Below, in pieces: positions 9,166-17,486 of a stretch of DNA of 64,000 bases (its first letter is position 1; each line of letters starts with the position of its first letter). Where the stretch lies: contig CAUGNO010000003.1 of NCBI GenBank assembly GCA_959600905.1, forward strand, positions 124,001 through 188,000, given 5' to 3'. Both the position numbers and the translations under genes were made by a program. Origin of the DNA: UMGS1975 sp959600905. GTDB taxonomy: Bacteria > Bacillota > Clostridia > Christensenellales > QAND01. The notes under the pieces are model-generated. The model was given only the letters and a program-made list of their open reading frames with translations. It had not been told where the DNA came from and did no database searches.

Positions 9166-9197
9166 GAAAAAAGCCGTGGCAATGCCACGGCTTTTTG
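9166..9197. terminator. Bidirectional terminator
   Basis: AAAAGCCGTGGC/GCCACGGCTTTT stem with a three-base AAT loop, T run on the plus side and A run on the other. It separates the convergent DUF1349 and fhs genes and can end both transcripts. Confidence 0.9.
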
Positions 9198-9203
9198 ATT
9201 GCA

Positions 9204-10874
9204 TCAAAAGATACCGTCTATCTGTCCCTGTTCGTTGATACAGATGTTTTCCGCTGCCGGTTTTTTCGGCAACCCCGGCATTGTCATCATCTGCCCCGTC
9301 AAGGCGACGATAAAGCCTGCCCCAGCGGATACCTTCATGCTGCGCACGGTCAATACAAAGTCCTGCGGCCGTCCCTTTTTCTTTGCATCATCGGAAAGCG
9401 ACATCTGTGTCTTGGCCATGCAGACAGGCGTTTTGCCAAAGCCATTTTCCGTAAGGCTGCGCATTTGCTCTTTCGCTTGGTCAGTAAAGGAGACATCCTT
9501 TGCTCCATAGATCTTGGTAGCGATCGTACGTATTTTCTCCTCTATGCTCTGCGTTTGGTCATAGAGGAAATGCGGGCCGTTGTTGGGCGTTTCCATCGCC
9601 CGCAATACAGCATCCGCCAGCGCCAGCGCGCCCTGGCCGCCTTTGGCCCATACCTCTGTCAATACTGCTTTGACGCCCAGTTCCTTTTCACAGAAGGACA
9701 GCACGGTTTCTAGTTCCTCATCGCTATCCGAAACAAAGCGATTGAGCGCCACCACCGTAGGCAGCTGGAATTTCTGCGCCATGTTTTCTACATGCGCCTG
9801 CAGGTTGCAAAGGCCCTGGCGCAGCGCCTGTACATTCGGGATATTGAGATCGTCCTTGGCCACACCACCGTGGAATTTCAAAGCGCGTACCGTAGCAACA
9901 ACGACGCAGGCATCCGGCCAAATGGCCGCCTTGCGGCATTTGATATCCAAAAACTTTTCCGCCCCCAGGTCCGCGCCAAAGCCCGCCTCCGTCACTGTGA
10001 CCTCCGCCAGCCTGCGCGCCAGGTTTGTCGCCGCTACTGTATTGCAGCCATGCGCGATGTTGGCAAATGGGCCGCCATGCACCAGGGCCGGCGTACCGCC
10101 CAGGCTTTGTACCAGATTGGGCTGCATTGCCTCTTTCAAAAGCGCAGCCATCGCCCCCTCTGCATGTAGATCCCTTGCTGTAACAGGATGATCCTCCTCG
10201 TCATATCCCACGATCAAATTGCCCAGCCGCCGCGTTAGATCCTCCAAATCGCTGGCCAGGCAAAGCGTCGCCATGACCTCACTGGCCGCTGTAATATCAA
10301 AGCCATCCTCTCTGGGCACGCCGTCCTTGCTGCCGCCGAGGCCACTTTGGATCACACGAAGCTGCCTATCGTTCATATCCATGCAGCGTTTCCAGGTCAC
10401 ACGCTTGATATGCTTTTCATTCCCTTGGAAAATATGATTGTCCACCATGGCTGCCAATAGGTTATTGGCCACCCCGATGGCGTGTAGATCGCCGGTAAAA
10501 TGCAGATTGATCTCATCCATCGGCACAATCTGCGCCATGCCGCCGCCCGTGGCCCCGCCTTTGACGCCAAATACAGGGCCGAGGGATGGCTCGCGCAGCG
10601 CTAACATTGTTTTAACGCCTTTTAGATTCAGCCCATCCGCCAAACCGATGGAAACCGTTGTTTTGCCTTCCCCGGCAGGGGTCGGTGTGATCGCTGTTAC
10701 CAGCACCAGCTTCCCCGGCTCATTCTGCTGTACCCGCTCTATGGCCTCCTGATCTACCTTGGCTTTGTTTTTTCCATAATAGCAAAGCTCTTTTCGCAAA
10801 AGGCCTGCTCTTTTCGCAATGTCCTCTAGGGGCAGAGCCACATGCTCCCTTGCGATTTCTACATCCGATTTCAT
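9204..10874 (-). CDS. fhs: Formate-tetrahydrofolate ligase
   Basis: 556-residue ligase that makes 10-formyl-THF from formate, THF and ATP, feeding one-carbon metabolism and, in acetogens, the methyl branch of the Wood-Ljungdahl pathway. The ATP loop TPAGEGKTTVSIGLADGL is near residue 65 and family blocks such as EPSLGPVFGVKGGATGGG and FADL-like GFGADLGAEKF are present. Length is the normal 550-560. The start at 10874 follows AAAGGGAG. The queT-like gene is upstream on the same strand with a 24-base gap, so both are probably co-transcribed. No other Wood-Ljungdahl genes are nearby. Confidence 0.96.
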   Translation of the reverse strand: MKSDVEIAREHVALPLEDIAKRAGLLRKELCYYGKNKAKVDQEAIERVQQNEPGKLVLVTAITPTPAGEGKTTVSIGLADGLNLKGVKTMLALREPSLGPVFGVKGGATGGGMAQIVPMDEINLHFTGDLHAIGVANNLLAAMVDNHIFQGNEKHIKRVTWKRCMDMNDRQLRVIQSGLGGSKDGVPREDGFDITAASEVMATLCLASDLEDLTRRLGNLIVGYDEEDHPVTARDLHAEGAMAALLKEAMQPNLVQSLGGTPALVHGGPFANIAHGCNTVAATNLARRLAEVTVTEAGFGADLGAEKFLDIKCRKAAIWPDACVVVATVRALKFHGGVAKDDLNIPNVQALRQGLCNLQAHVENMAQKFQLPTVVALNRFVSDSDEELETVLSFCEKELGVKAVLTEVWAKGGQGALALADAVLRAMETPNNGPHFLYDQTQSIEEKIRTIATKIYGAKDVSFTDQAKEQMRSLTENGFGKTPVCMAKTQMSLSDDAKKKGRPQDFVLTVRSMKVSAGAGFIVALTGQMMTMPGLPKKPAAENICINEQGQIDGIF

Positions 10875-10898
10875 AGCGAAAACTCCCTTTCTCTTTAT

Positions 10899-11384
10899 TT
10901 ACATTCCTTCGTTGAGAAATTTCACTTTATCCAGCGCCTTTGCCAGCGGATATCCCAGGCCAACGCAGGCAATTGCCTGGCCGATGCCTACATAAATGAC
11001 CCCAAGCCAATAGGCCTGCTCGGCAAAAATCGATAGCACGATGGGCACTAGCAGCGCATTGGTGATGACCGGCATACACAGCGCCAGCACCCTGTTTTTC
11101 TTTGCAAAGATGGCGACCCCCAATGCCCCTAAAAACGTTGCCAACGTACCAAGGGTGATATCGAGGATTCCAAACGGGCTCCAAAACAGGTTGCTCAACA
11201 AACAGCCCACCGTCAGCCCCGGCACCATCCAAGGACTAAATAATGCCAAAGCGCAAAGCGCCTCGGAAACACGGACCTGTATGCCTCCAAAGCTAATGGG
11301 GGCAAACAACCCCGTGGCTGCAATATACAACGCTGCGACCATGGCCGCCAGCGCAAGGGCCTTGATGCTTCTTCCCTTTTTCAT
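10899..11384 (-). CDS. queT: QueT-type ECF transporter substrate-binding component
   Basis: 161-residue membrane protein with five to six hydrophobic segments, resembling the QueT family of ECF S components thought to import queuosine precursors. Supporting features are the N-terminal LALAAMVAALY, the FGGIQVRVSEALCAL block and GVIYVGIGQAIACVGLGYPL near the end. It needs a shared EcfA/A'/T module, not seen in this window. I looked for a preQ1 riboswitch between the TATAAT at 11407-11412 and the start and found only about 20 bases, too short. Likely transcribed with fhs. Confidence 0.8.
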   Translation of the reverse strand: MKKGRSIKALALAAMVAALYIAATGLFAPISFGGIQVRVSEALCALALFSPWMVPGLTVGCLLSNLFWSPFGILDITLGTLATFLGALGVAIFAKKNRVLALCMPVITNALLVPIVLSIFAEQAYWLGVIYVGIGQAIACVGLGYPLAKALDKVKFLNEGM

Positions 11385-11547
11385 TCCTTCACACTCCTAT
11401 GATAATATTATAACATATACGCCCTAGGAACTCAGAGGATTTTCCTCATGGCAAGTCATTTGAAATGGATCACACCTACCAATGTCTGACAATTTATTGC
11501 AAAAAGATTTAATAAATGTTAATATTTTATTACTTTTGGAGGTGCCT

Positions 11548-12171
11548 ATGAGAAAACTAATCCATGGACAGTCTATTTTTCATATATTGACTGCTTTCCT
11601 TTTATGTTTTGCAACAATGCTGGCTCTATCTTTTCCTGTAAGAGCCAATGCTAAGGATACTTCGCCCCTGGCCGAGCTGCCTATACATATGGAAGCGATC
11701 ATAGCGCAGTATCAGGATATTATGGAGAAAAATCCAATCAGCTTATTGTCCTGGGAGCAAGTCGATACGATTTTTCCCCACAACACAACCGTTGAGGTGA
11801 TCGATGTAGAGACAGGACAGCGTTTTTTTGTACAGCGTATGTACGGCTCCTTGCATGCGGACGTCGTACCAAAACAGCAACAGGATACCCAGATCCTGTC
11901 AACACTCTATGGCGGCACGTATAGTTGGGATCGCCGCGCCATCGTAGTAGGGTTAGCGGGAAGGTATTTCGCCGCCTCCATGAACGGTATGCCGCACGGA
12001 AATGGGATAGAGGGCAACGGGTATCCTGGCCATTTTTGTATTCATTTTGCAGACAGCAGAACACATGGCGGGCGCACTGTATGTCCACAGCATCAAGCAA
12101 AGATTCACCAAGCCTATGAGCAGGGCGGCCAATGGCTCTCTTTTGAAGAAAGATGGCGCAGCTTTGTTTAG
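11548..12171 (+). CDS. Secreted protein of unknown function with conserved His/Cys motif
   Basis: 207-residue protein with an N-terminal signal sequence (hydrophobic core HILTAFLLCFATMLALSF, likely cleaved near VRANA). The start at 11548 is preceded by GGAGGT; an in-frame ATG at 11482 is less likely. The C-terminal half contains WDRRAIVVGLAGRYFAAS, PHGN, GYPGHFCIHFADS and RTHGG, followed by HQAKIHQAYEQG. The His-x-x-Gly and nearby Cys-His context recalls wall-active transpeptidase folds, but it is not the classical YkuD HG...SxGC(I/V)R signature, so this is only a lead. It stands alone, ahead of the tRNA. Confidence 0.7.
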   Translation: MRKLIHGQSIFHILTAFLLCFATMLALSFPVRANAKDTSPLAELPIHMEAIIAQYQDIMEKNPISLLSWEQVDTIFPHNTTVEVIDVETGQRFFVQRMYGSLHADVVPKQQQDTQILSTLYGGTYSWDRRAIVVGLAGRYFAASMNGMPHGNGIEGNGYPGHFCIHFADSRTHGGRTVCPQHQAKIHQAYEQGGQWLSFEERWRSFV

Positions 12172-12190
12172 AGCATGGCCAATTTTCCTC

Positions 12191-12218
12191 TTGACATAAT
12201 CTTTCTTTTCATTATAAT
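12191..12218 (+). promoter_or_regulatory. Consensus promoter of the tRNA-Ala transcript
   Basis: TTGACA at 12191-12196 and TATAAT at 12213-12218, 16-base spacer. Both hexamers match the sigma-A consensus exactly. The truncated tRNA copy begins about 11 bases past the -10, close to the expected transcription start. Confidence 0.85.
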
Positions 12219-12226
12219 AAATATGC

Positions 12227-12251
12227 ATGGGGCATTGGCACAGTTGGTAGT
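12227..12251 (+). repeat. Copy of the tRNA-Ala 5' half
   Basis: 25 bases identical to 12312-12336: the acceptor 5' strand, D stem and D loop of the tRNA-Ala, then divergence. It starts about where transcription should start and lies 85 bases upstream of the intact gene. Beyond it, TTTCCT and AGGAAA could form an unrelated arm. It cannot fold as a full tRNA because the 3' half is missing. Confidence 0.85.
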
Positions 12252-12313
12252 CTTTCCTGCGTGCTTTACACCATGAGGAAAACTTAACTGGATAGCACTC
12301 AACATAACAATAT

Positions 12314-12389
12314 GGGGCATTGGCACAGTTGGTAGTGCGCCTCGTTCGCATCGAGGAGGTCAGCGGTTCGACTCCGCTATGCTCCACCA
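12314..12389 (+). tRNA. tRNA-Ala (CGC anticodon), CCA encoded
   Basis: Complete cloverleaf of 73 bases plus encoded CCA (12387-12389). Acceptor GGGGCAT/ATGCTCC includes a G3-U70 pair, the classical alanine identity element. D stem GCAC/GTGC, anticodon stem CCTCG/CGAGG around loop TTCGCAT (anticodon CGC, codon GCG), and T arm AGCGG/CCGCT with loop TTCGACT are all present. Single tRNA gene, own promoter and terminator. Confidence 0.96.
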
Positions 12390-12390
12390 A

Positions 12391-12419
12391 AAAGACAACC
12401 TTAAAAGGTTGTCTTTTTT
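12391..12419 (+). terminator. tRNA terminator
   Basis: Twelve-base-pair stem AAAGACAACCTT/AAGGTTGTCTTT with an AA loop and T run, two bases after the encoded CCA. Confidence 0.9.
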
Positions 12420-12484
12420 GCATATAGGTGCTTGACACGCTGCCCTTTCTACCTATTTGATGTGTGAAAAACACAGAGGTTCAG

Positions 12485-12516
12485 AAAAAAAGAGATACCC
12501 TACAAAGGCATCTCTT
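12485..12516 (-). terminator. Terminator after the CMD-family gene
   Basis: On the minus strand AAGAGATGCC pairs with GGTATCTCTT (one G-U pair), followed by a seven-T run. It lies 18 bases past the stop of the carboxymuconolactone decarboxylase-like gene. Confidence 0.8.
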
Positions 12517-12533
12517 CTTGTATTCTTCGGTGT

Positions 12534-13289
12534 TTATTGCTGGGTAGCCTGATCTATACAGGCAATGGCATTGAGCGCGCGAGGGAATCCAATGAAAGGT
12601 AGGCATTGCGTGATCGCCTGTATCATTGTTTCTCTCGTATTTCCAACGCTTACATTGCCTGCTGCATGCGCCTTTGCCTGGGCCTCGCATCCGCCCAGGC
12701 AGCAAATGGCGCAGAAGGTGATAAGCTCCCTCATCTTTAGATCCAATGTTTTGCGTGTATAGAAATCCCCGAAGCAATACGCGGACAAATACGCTTGGAT
12801 ATGCTTTAGCTCTTCGGGGGCGAAAGCACGCATGGCATCAATGTTTTCTTTGCCAAAGATCCGTCGCTGCACCTCTAGCCCCTTTTCCAGGCGCGTCTGC
12901 TCTGTGACCGTCGCTTGGTCTGCCAGCGGCAGCTGAATGCCCTTGGCTTCAAATACTCGATTCACTTCTTCCAGAGCACACTGTACCTTCTCCATTCCAA
13001 TATAGGGGGTACATTGGATAAGCGCTTCTTTGATCTCTTCCGGCGCAGCCTCCGCGGCCAGCGCAGCCTGTGTGTATTTTTCGATGGCCGGCCAGGTCTG
13101 GCAGGTTGTCAGCGCTACGAGGACAATCAATGCTCTCTGCGCATCGGAAAGCGTTCCATGATGGGCTACATCGCCATACAAAAATCGCTGGGTTATCTTC
13201 TGAAATTCTGGATCCTGCCCATTGTTTTCCAGCCCACCGGCCGCCATCCCGGTCTGGAGAATTTTTTGCATGCGTTCCATTCTATCCAT
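12534..13289 (-). CDS. Carboxymuconolactone decarboxylase (AhpD-like) family protein, two domains
   Basis: 251-residue protein with two CMD/AhpD-like helical domains. The first covers about 25-115 (TLSDAQRALIVLVALTTCQTW, then EIKEALIQCTPYIGMEKV), the second about 135-250 (LDLKMRELITFCAICCLGGCEAQ by sequence order, then AITQCLPFIGFPRALNA). The second copy has a Cys-rich FCAICCLGGC patch; the classical CxxC pair and His of peroxidase AhpD are only partly matched. Members include decarboxylases and thiol peroxidase partners; the substrate is unknown. It starts after GAGAGGAG at ATG 13289, 23 bases downstream of an aldo/keto reductase, so the two probably form an operon. Confidence 0.85.
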   Translation of the reverse strand: MDRMERMQKILQTGMAAGGLENNGQDPEFQKITQRFLYGDVAHHGTLSDAQRALIVLVALTTCQTWPAIEKYTQAALAAEAAPEEIKEALIQCTPYIGMEKVQCALEEVNRVFEAKGIQLPLADQATVTEQTRLEKGLEVQRRIFGKENIDAMRAFAPEELKHIQAYLSAYCFGDFYTRKTLDLKMRELITFCAICCLGGCEAQAKAHAAGNVSVGNTRETMIQAITQCLPFIGFPRALNAIACIDQATQQ

Positions 13290-13312
13290 TTTTTCTGCTC
13301 CTCTCTACTCGT

Positions 13313-14350
13313 TCAAATCCTTTGTTCTCCCGTAGACCAGACATGCTGTTCTTTGGCCGAGGCCGCAGTATTCTGCGCCATTACGCCCACCAGCGCATGC
13401 GGCACATATGGCGCTTCCAGGCGAGCCAATTCCTCCGGCGTCAGCCTCAGATCCACAGCCTTGGCCGCGCCTTCTATATGGGTTTGTTTTGTAGCGCCCA
13501 CCACCGGGGCCGTTGTCTTGGTCAGCAGCCAAGCCAGCGATATCTCTGTCATAGAAACGCCCCTTTGCTCTGCTAACTGGGCCACTTGTTGTATAATCTT
13601 TTGATCTTCTGCTTCCGTACTGTCATACTTTAGCTTGGCATACGCATCCTCCGCCAAGCGCTTGGTTGGCTGCCCCTTGCGCTTTGCCAGACGCCCTCCG
13701 GCCAGCGCGCTGTAAGGCGTCATCGCAATATTTTCTTCCCGGCAGTAGGGCACCATTTCCCTTTCCTCTTCGCGAAAAATCAAATTGTAATGCCCCTGGA
13801 CGGAAACGAATTTGGCAAAGCCCTCCTTTTCTGCCAAAGCGTTTGCTTTTGCCAACTGCCAAGCAAAACAATTTGAAATGCCGATATACCGTGCCTTTCC
13901 CGCTTCTACCACACGGTTCAAGCCCTCCATAATATCGTACAATGGCGTCTGATAATCCCACATATGGTAGATGTAGAGATCCACATACTCCATACCCAGA
14001 TTTTGCAGACTTTTATTGAGCATCCGTTCTATGTGCTCCTGTGCAGTAATGCCTTGCTCTATCTCCTCGGCCGTACGCGGCAAAAATTTGGTAGCCACAA
14101 CAACTTGGTCGCGCTGGGCAAAATCGCGCAAAGCGCGCCCTAGATATTGCTCGCTGGTGCCGCTTTGATAAGCGATGGCTGTATCAAAAAAATTTACGCC
14201 CAGTTCCAACCCACGACGAATGATCCTTCTGCTCTCTTCCTCGTTAATGGTCCAGGAATGCTGACCCTTGCTGGCGTCTCCAAAACCCATGCATCCCATA
14301 CAGATGCGGGATATCGTCAAATCGGCATTGCCCAGCTTTGTATATTGCAT
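13313..14350 (-). CDS. Aldo/keto reductase
   Basis: 345-residue NAD(P)H-dependent oxidoreductase with a TIM-barrel fold. The catalytic tetrad is readable: Asp in NFFDTAIAYQ (Asp and Tyr), Lys in VVATKF and His in LYIYHMWD. The cofactor end has PVVGATKQTHIEGAAK. N-terminal LGNADLTISRICMGCMGFG is typical of the YajO-like group. It lies upstream of the CMD-family gene on the same strand. The natural substrate cannot be inferred. Confidence 0.92.
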   Translation of the reverse strand: MQYTKLGNADLTISRICMGCMGFGDASKGQHSWTINEEESRRIIRRGLELGVNFFDTAIAYQSGTSEQYLGRALRDFAQRDQVVVATKFLPRTAEEIEQGITAQEHIERMLNKSLQNLGMEYVDLYIYHMWDYQTPLYDIMEGLNRVVEAGKARYIGISNCFAWQLAKANALAEKEGFAKFVSVQGHYNLIFREEEREMVPYCREENIAMTPYSALAGGRLAKRKGQPTKRLAEDAYAKLKYDSTEAEDQKIIQQVAQLAEQRGVSMTEISLAWLLTKTTAPVVGATKQTHIEGAAKAVDLRLTPEELARLEAPYVPHALVGVMAQNTAASAKEQHVWSTGEQRI

Positions 14351-14411
14351 ATTCTTTCCTCCTTAACGTCTGGTTTTCTGCCAATGTGCCCTATATCTAT
14401 GTGAAAACATA

Positions 14412-14447
14412 AAAATAGAAAAAAGGTGTCCGTATCTGGACACCTTT
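14412..14447 (-). terminator. Terminator after the ABC permease gene
   Basis: AAAGGTGTCC/GGACACCTTT, ten base pairs with a six-base loop, followed on the minus strand by TTTTTTCTATTTTT. It lies about 70 bases past the permease stop and upstream of the aldo/keto reductase. Confidence 0.85.
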
Positions 14448-14518
14448 ATTGTAAGGAATCGCAATTAGAATGTCTAATACCTATCTTGTATCCTCATGAA
14501 TGCCTAAAACGAATTGCA

Positions 14519-16089
14519 TTAAGCCCTCAATCGAAACGTTTTTGGGGCAAATCGATAAATAAGCAGGCAGGTAACCAAGCAATAGACGGCGCAAAATACA
14601 ATGGTCATAGCGCCAAAGACCAGCGTGGGCATGCGTACCTGCATCATCAAAAAGCAGGCAAGGTATGTCAGCGACATCAAGAGCTGGTAGGTTCCGCTTT
14701 TCATTTCTGTGCCCGCATTGTATGGCTGCAAAAGATAATACAGCGTTAGGTAATGCACGGAAAAAACGATGCTCATGCAAGCAAGGGAAATCACCACGAC
14801 TGCATAATTCCATGGCGAACTCGTGCCTCCTGAAGCATACAGTAAAACCGACAGCCCGACACCCAAAATCAGTGCAGGCGGCAAATTGATTTTGATGATC
14901 TCGCGCAGCCTGATACGAAACAAACGAAGGATGTATTTCGGCTGTTTGTAAAACGAATAGGTTAAAAGGCTGTGATCGCAATTCATAAACAGCGCTTTGG
15001 TAAAGCCCGTTCCCCTATTCATGGCATACATTATAAATACAAAATAAGGGAGAAAAGTCAGCAGCAGCTCGTTGGCCCGCAGCCTGATCTGGGGCATACA
15101 GTAAAAAGCAAGCAGCAGGCCCAGCACAGCAAAGCAACAGGCAAAGGAAATACGCTTGGTGGACCGCCACAGAATTTTTTGATGGCGCTTTACAAACAAC
15201 TCATTGAGGTATTCAAATCCTTTTTTGCCGCTGGTCAGCGTCGTATCTGCCGAAATGCTTTTTTCGCTCATCTGCTTTGAGATCTGCGCCGGGCTATCCA
15301 TCTGGGTCATCAGCTGGCTTAGCAGCTGCTGGTTTACCGCCCTATACGCATCAAAGGAAACGATTTGGCGCACAGCCATAAGGCCTGCCGGCAAACAGAC
15401 CAGCATCAAGGCAGCCGATACCGGCATAGGAATGGCCCAGCCCAAAGCCGGCCCACCATAGGCAAGGCCCAGCAACAGCGCCATGCAAATCCATTGGTAT
15501 TTGCCCAGCCTATTTTCGTTGTATACATGTCCATTTCGTTTATACGCGCGCAAAGAAGCAGTCGTTACCGCCGCCTTCATCCCGGCAATGCAAAAGGGAA
15601 TACATAGACAAAGCCACACCGGCACGCTGCTTTTAAGGCCAAACCAGATGGTGAACGGGAGAAAGCCGGCTACCACCTTTCCCATAGCATATGCATAATT
15701 GACCAGCGTATAGTTTCGCGCATCCATCCTCATGAGCATCATGGCATAGTATTTATCGCGCGTTGGGTTAAACAAGCTGGTGTTGGCAAAGGCGCCGATC
15801 ACGGTAAGTAGCAGCAGGATATGCAAAAACACCGAACTGGGCGCCGCGTTTTGATAGAGAAAAGCCAGGCCGCCTATCATGGTGATAAAATACAAAAATT
15901 TTCCTAAAAAACCGAGAGCAATTCCCAGATCGCCGACAGGATATTGGCGAAAAGCTTGAGGCTCCGTACCCGATACAGCGTTTCTGGCAACAGCCTTTTT
16001 ACCAGCGGGATCTGTTTGAACGCATATAGAATTGTATTGACCCGGTACGTATTTTTTAGGGCAAAAGAGATGCGCCATGTCTTATACAT
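14519..16089 (-). pseudogene. ABC transporter permease, interrupted by a one-base frameshift
   Basis: Membrane subunit paired with the ATPase at 16082-16789. The start ATG at 16089 follows GGGAGG and overlaps the ATPase stop by 8 bases (ATGTATAA), a translational coupling. This frame gives about 62 residues, MYKTWRISFALKNTYRVN to WELLSVF, then TAG. The rest, LGKFLYFITMIGGLAFLYQ onward with about ten hydrophobic segments, continues in another frame. The break is at six T (minus strand, plus 15906-15911); one more T gives an uninterrupted protein of about 523 residues. It may be a true mutation, an assembly error, or a -1 slip at GTT TTT TAG. The protein is an export-type permease of unknown cargo. 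Confidence 0.8.
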
Positions 16090-16789
16090 TTTCTTCCTCC
16101 CGCAGGGCCGCTATGATCTTTTCCTTAAAGCCATGGCCATCCAGGTTGCTTTTTTTCACCGATTCCAGCATGCCATGGCTCAAGAGTACGATTTCATCGC
16201 ACAAATCAAGGGCAAGATCCATAAGATGCGTGGAAAAGATGGTGATCCTTCCCTGTTTTAAGGAGCGAAGAAGCTGTTTCATCTCCTCCGCCACCACGAC
16301 ATCTAGCGAAGTCAGCGGCTCGTCGAGCAGCAGCAGTTTCGGTTGTGCGATGATATTGACGAGCATCTGCATTTTGTTTTTCATGCCGTGAGAATAATCT
16401 TTCAACAGCTTATCCCTATCCTCCGGTACAATGCTCATCCTATCAAAATAGTCGTCAATGCTTAGCGGAGACGCAATCGTATCTTCGTTGATCTCTAGGA
16501 AAAATTTTAGAAATTCCCGTGCTGTTAAAAACTCCGGTACGGCAGGCGTGGAAAGCACATAACCGATCTCCTCAGCCGCTATATTTCGGCGGACGCCCTC
16601 CTCTTCCAGATAAAACGAGCCCGCATCCACGCGGATATCCCCATTCAGACAATTAAACAGCGTTGTTTTGCCTGCGCCGTTTCTGCCCAAAAGCCCGTAG
16701 ATCTTGCCGGTTTCAAAGGTAAAATCTATGTCTTGAAGCACCTCTTTTTTCCCGTAGCGTTTTTTCAGATGCTCTATGACAAATTTCAT
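16082..16789 (-). CDS. ABC transporter ATP-binding protein
   Basis: 235-residue ABC ATPase of the drug/lantibiotic-export type. Walker A GLLGRNGAGKTTLF, a degenerate signature DYSHGMKNKMQ and Walker B PKLLLLDEPLTSLD are present, and the H-loop is FSTHLM. The start MKFVIEHLKKRYG at 16789 follows AAGGAG; longer readings upstream have no ribosome site. Its stop overlaps the permease start, so the two form one transporter. The signature motif lacks the usual LSGG, as in several ABC-2 exporters (SHGMKNK). Confidence 0.9.
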   Translation of the reverse strand: MKFVIEHLKKRYGKKEVLQDIDFTFETGKIYGLLGRNGAGKTTLFNCLNGDIRVDAGSFYLEEEGVRRNIAAEEIGYVLSTPAVPEFLTAREFLKFFLEINEDTIASPLSIDDYFDRMSIVPEDRDKLLKDYSHGMKNKMQMLVNIIAQPKLLLLDEPLTSLDVVVAEEMKQLLRSLKQGRITIFSTHLMDLALDLCDEIVLLSHGMLESVKKSNLDGHGFKEKIIAALREEENV

Positions 16790-16899
16790 GTTCTTCTCCT
16801 TCACTGATTCCATCCTTAGTGAAGTAAATGTATCATAGCCACTGCATCCACACAAGAGGAGCCGCAGGGTCTGCCCCTGCATGGTAGACAAAAGCCGCT

Positions 16900-16922
16900 C
16901 GGTAAAGGCTGTGCCTTTACCG
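16900..16922 (-). terminator. Possible weak terminator at the DUF2798 stop
   Basis: CGGTAAAGGC/GCCTTTACCG, ten base pairs with a three-base loop, spans the stop codon of the DUF2798 gene. There is only a weak T-rich tail, so it may be a processing or stability element rather than a terminator. Confidence 0.4.
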
Positions 16923-17384
16923 CTTGATTTTGCGCCCAAAACATAGACGGAAAAGTGCCCGTACTGCCGGCCCTGCAAAAATTATCTGCCAGAAAAAAGC
17001 CATCGGAAAATTAAGCGCAACGGTCTGAAGCCATACAGCGGGAAACTGCGCACCGGGATGCTTGAACCATACCGTTGCCACAGCGCTCATCATTGGGCAC
17101 ATGAGACTTACCGTAAGCGCCGCGATGCAAAGCGTTATAAAAATTGGCTGTTTTTCCGAAGAAAGCAATCGAAGCGTCATTTTCTTTGCAAACGGGCCTG
17201 CCACAAAAGCCTCCAGCACGAGCACAAACAAACACATCAGCGGCAAATCTGCAAATACCCGGCCAAACAGCTCATTTTGCAGACCGCCTGCCTGAACTGC
17301 CAAATTGTACAATTCCATACCGTATACCATCACAACAGACATTATGATGGAAAAAAACAGCTTTTCTCCCTTTGTTTTTGGCAT
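16917..17384 (-). CDS. DUF2798-like membrane protein
   Basis: 155-residue integral membrane protein with four hydrophobic segments: about 10-30 (FFSIIMSVVMVYGMELYN), 45-65, 78-102 and 120-145. The paired layout and conserved small motifs suggest two DUF2798 units; function unknown. The start at 17384 follows TTGGAGGG. It lies between the LysR gene and the ABC exporter, all on the minus strand, but a terminator separates it from LysR. Confidence 0.75.
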   Translation of the reverse strand: MPKTKGEKLFFSIIMSVVMVYGMELYNLAVQAGGLQNELFGRVFADLPLMCLFVLVLEAFVAGPFAKKMTLRLLSSEKQPIFITLCIAALTVSLMCPMMSAVATVWFKHPGAQFPAVWLQTVALNFPMAFFWQIIFAGPAVRALFRLCFGRKIKR

Positions 17385-17402
17385 ATTTCTGATCCCTCCA
17401 AT

Positions 17403-17456
17403 AAAAAAACAGCGTACAGAAAAACAACTGGATTTACGTTTTTCACTACACGCTGT
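17403..17456 (-). terminator. Long-stem terminator after the LysR gene
   Basis: On the minus strand ACAGCGT and GTGAAAAAC pair with GTTTTTC and ACGCTGT across an internal bulge, followed by seven T. It lies just after the LysR stop and ahead of the DUF2798 start, so it could also act as a leader attenuator. Confidence 0.7.
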
Positions 17457-17486
17457 CTGCTACTTGATTCAATTGTGAATTTTATT

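Noticed and set aside
11385..11480. preQ1 riboswitch before queT
   Set aside because: The promoter -10 lies about 22 bases from the start, leaving no room; the expected loop motifs are absent.
11953..12474. Minus-strand frame across the tRNA containing a GVEPLTSSMRTRR-like string
   Set aside because: This is the usual false translation of a tRNA region; it also runs antisense through the secreted-protein gene.
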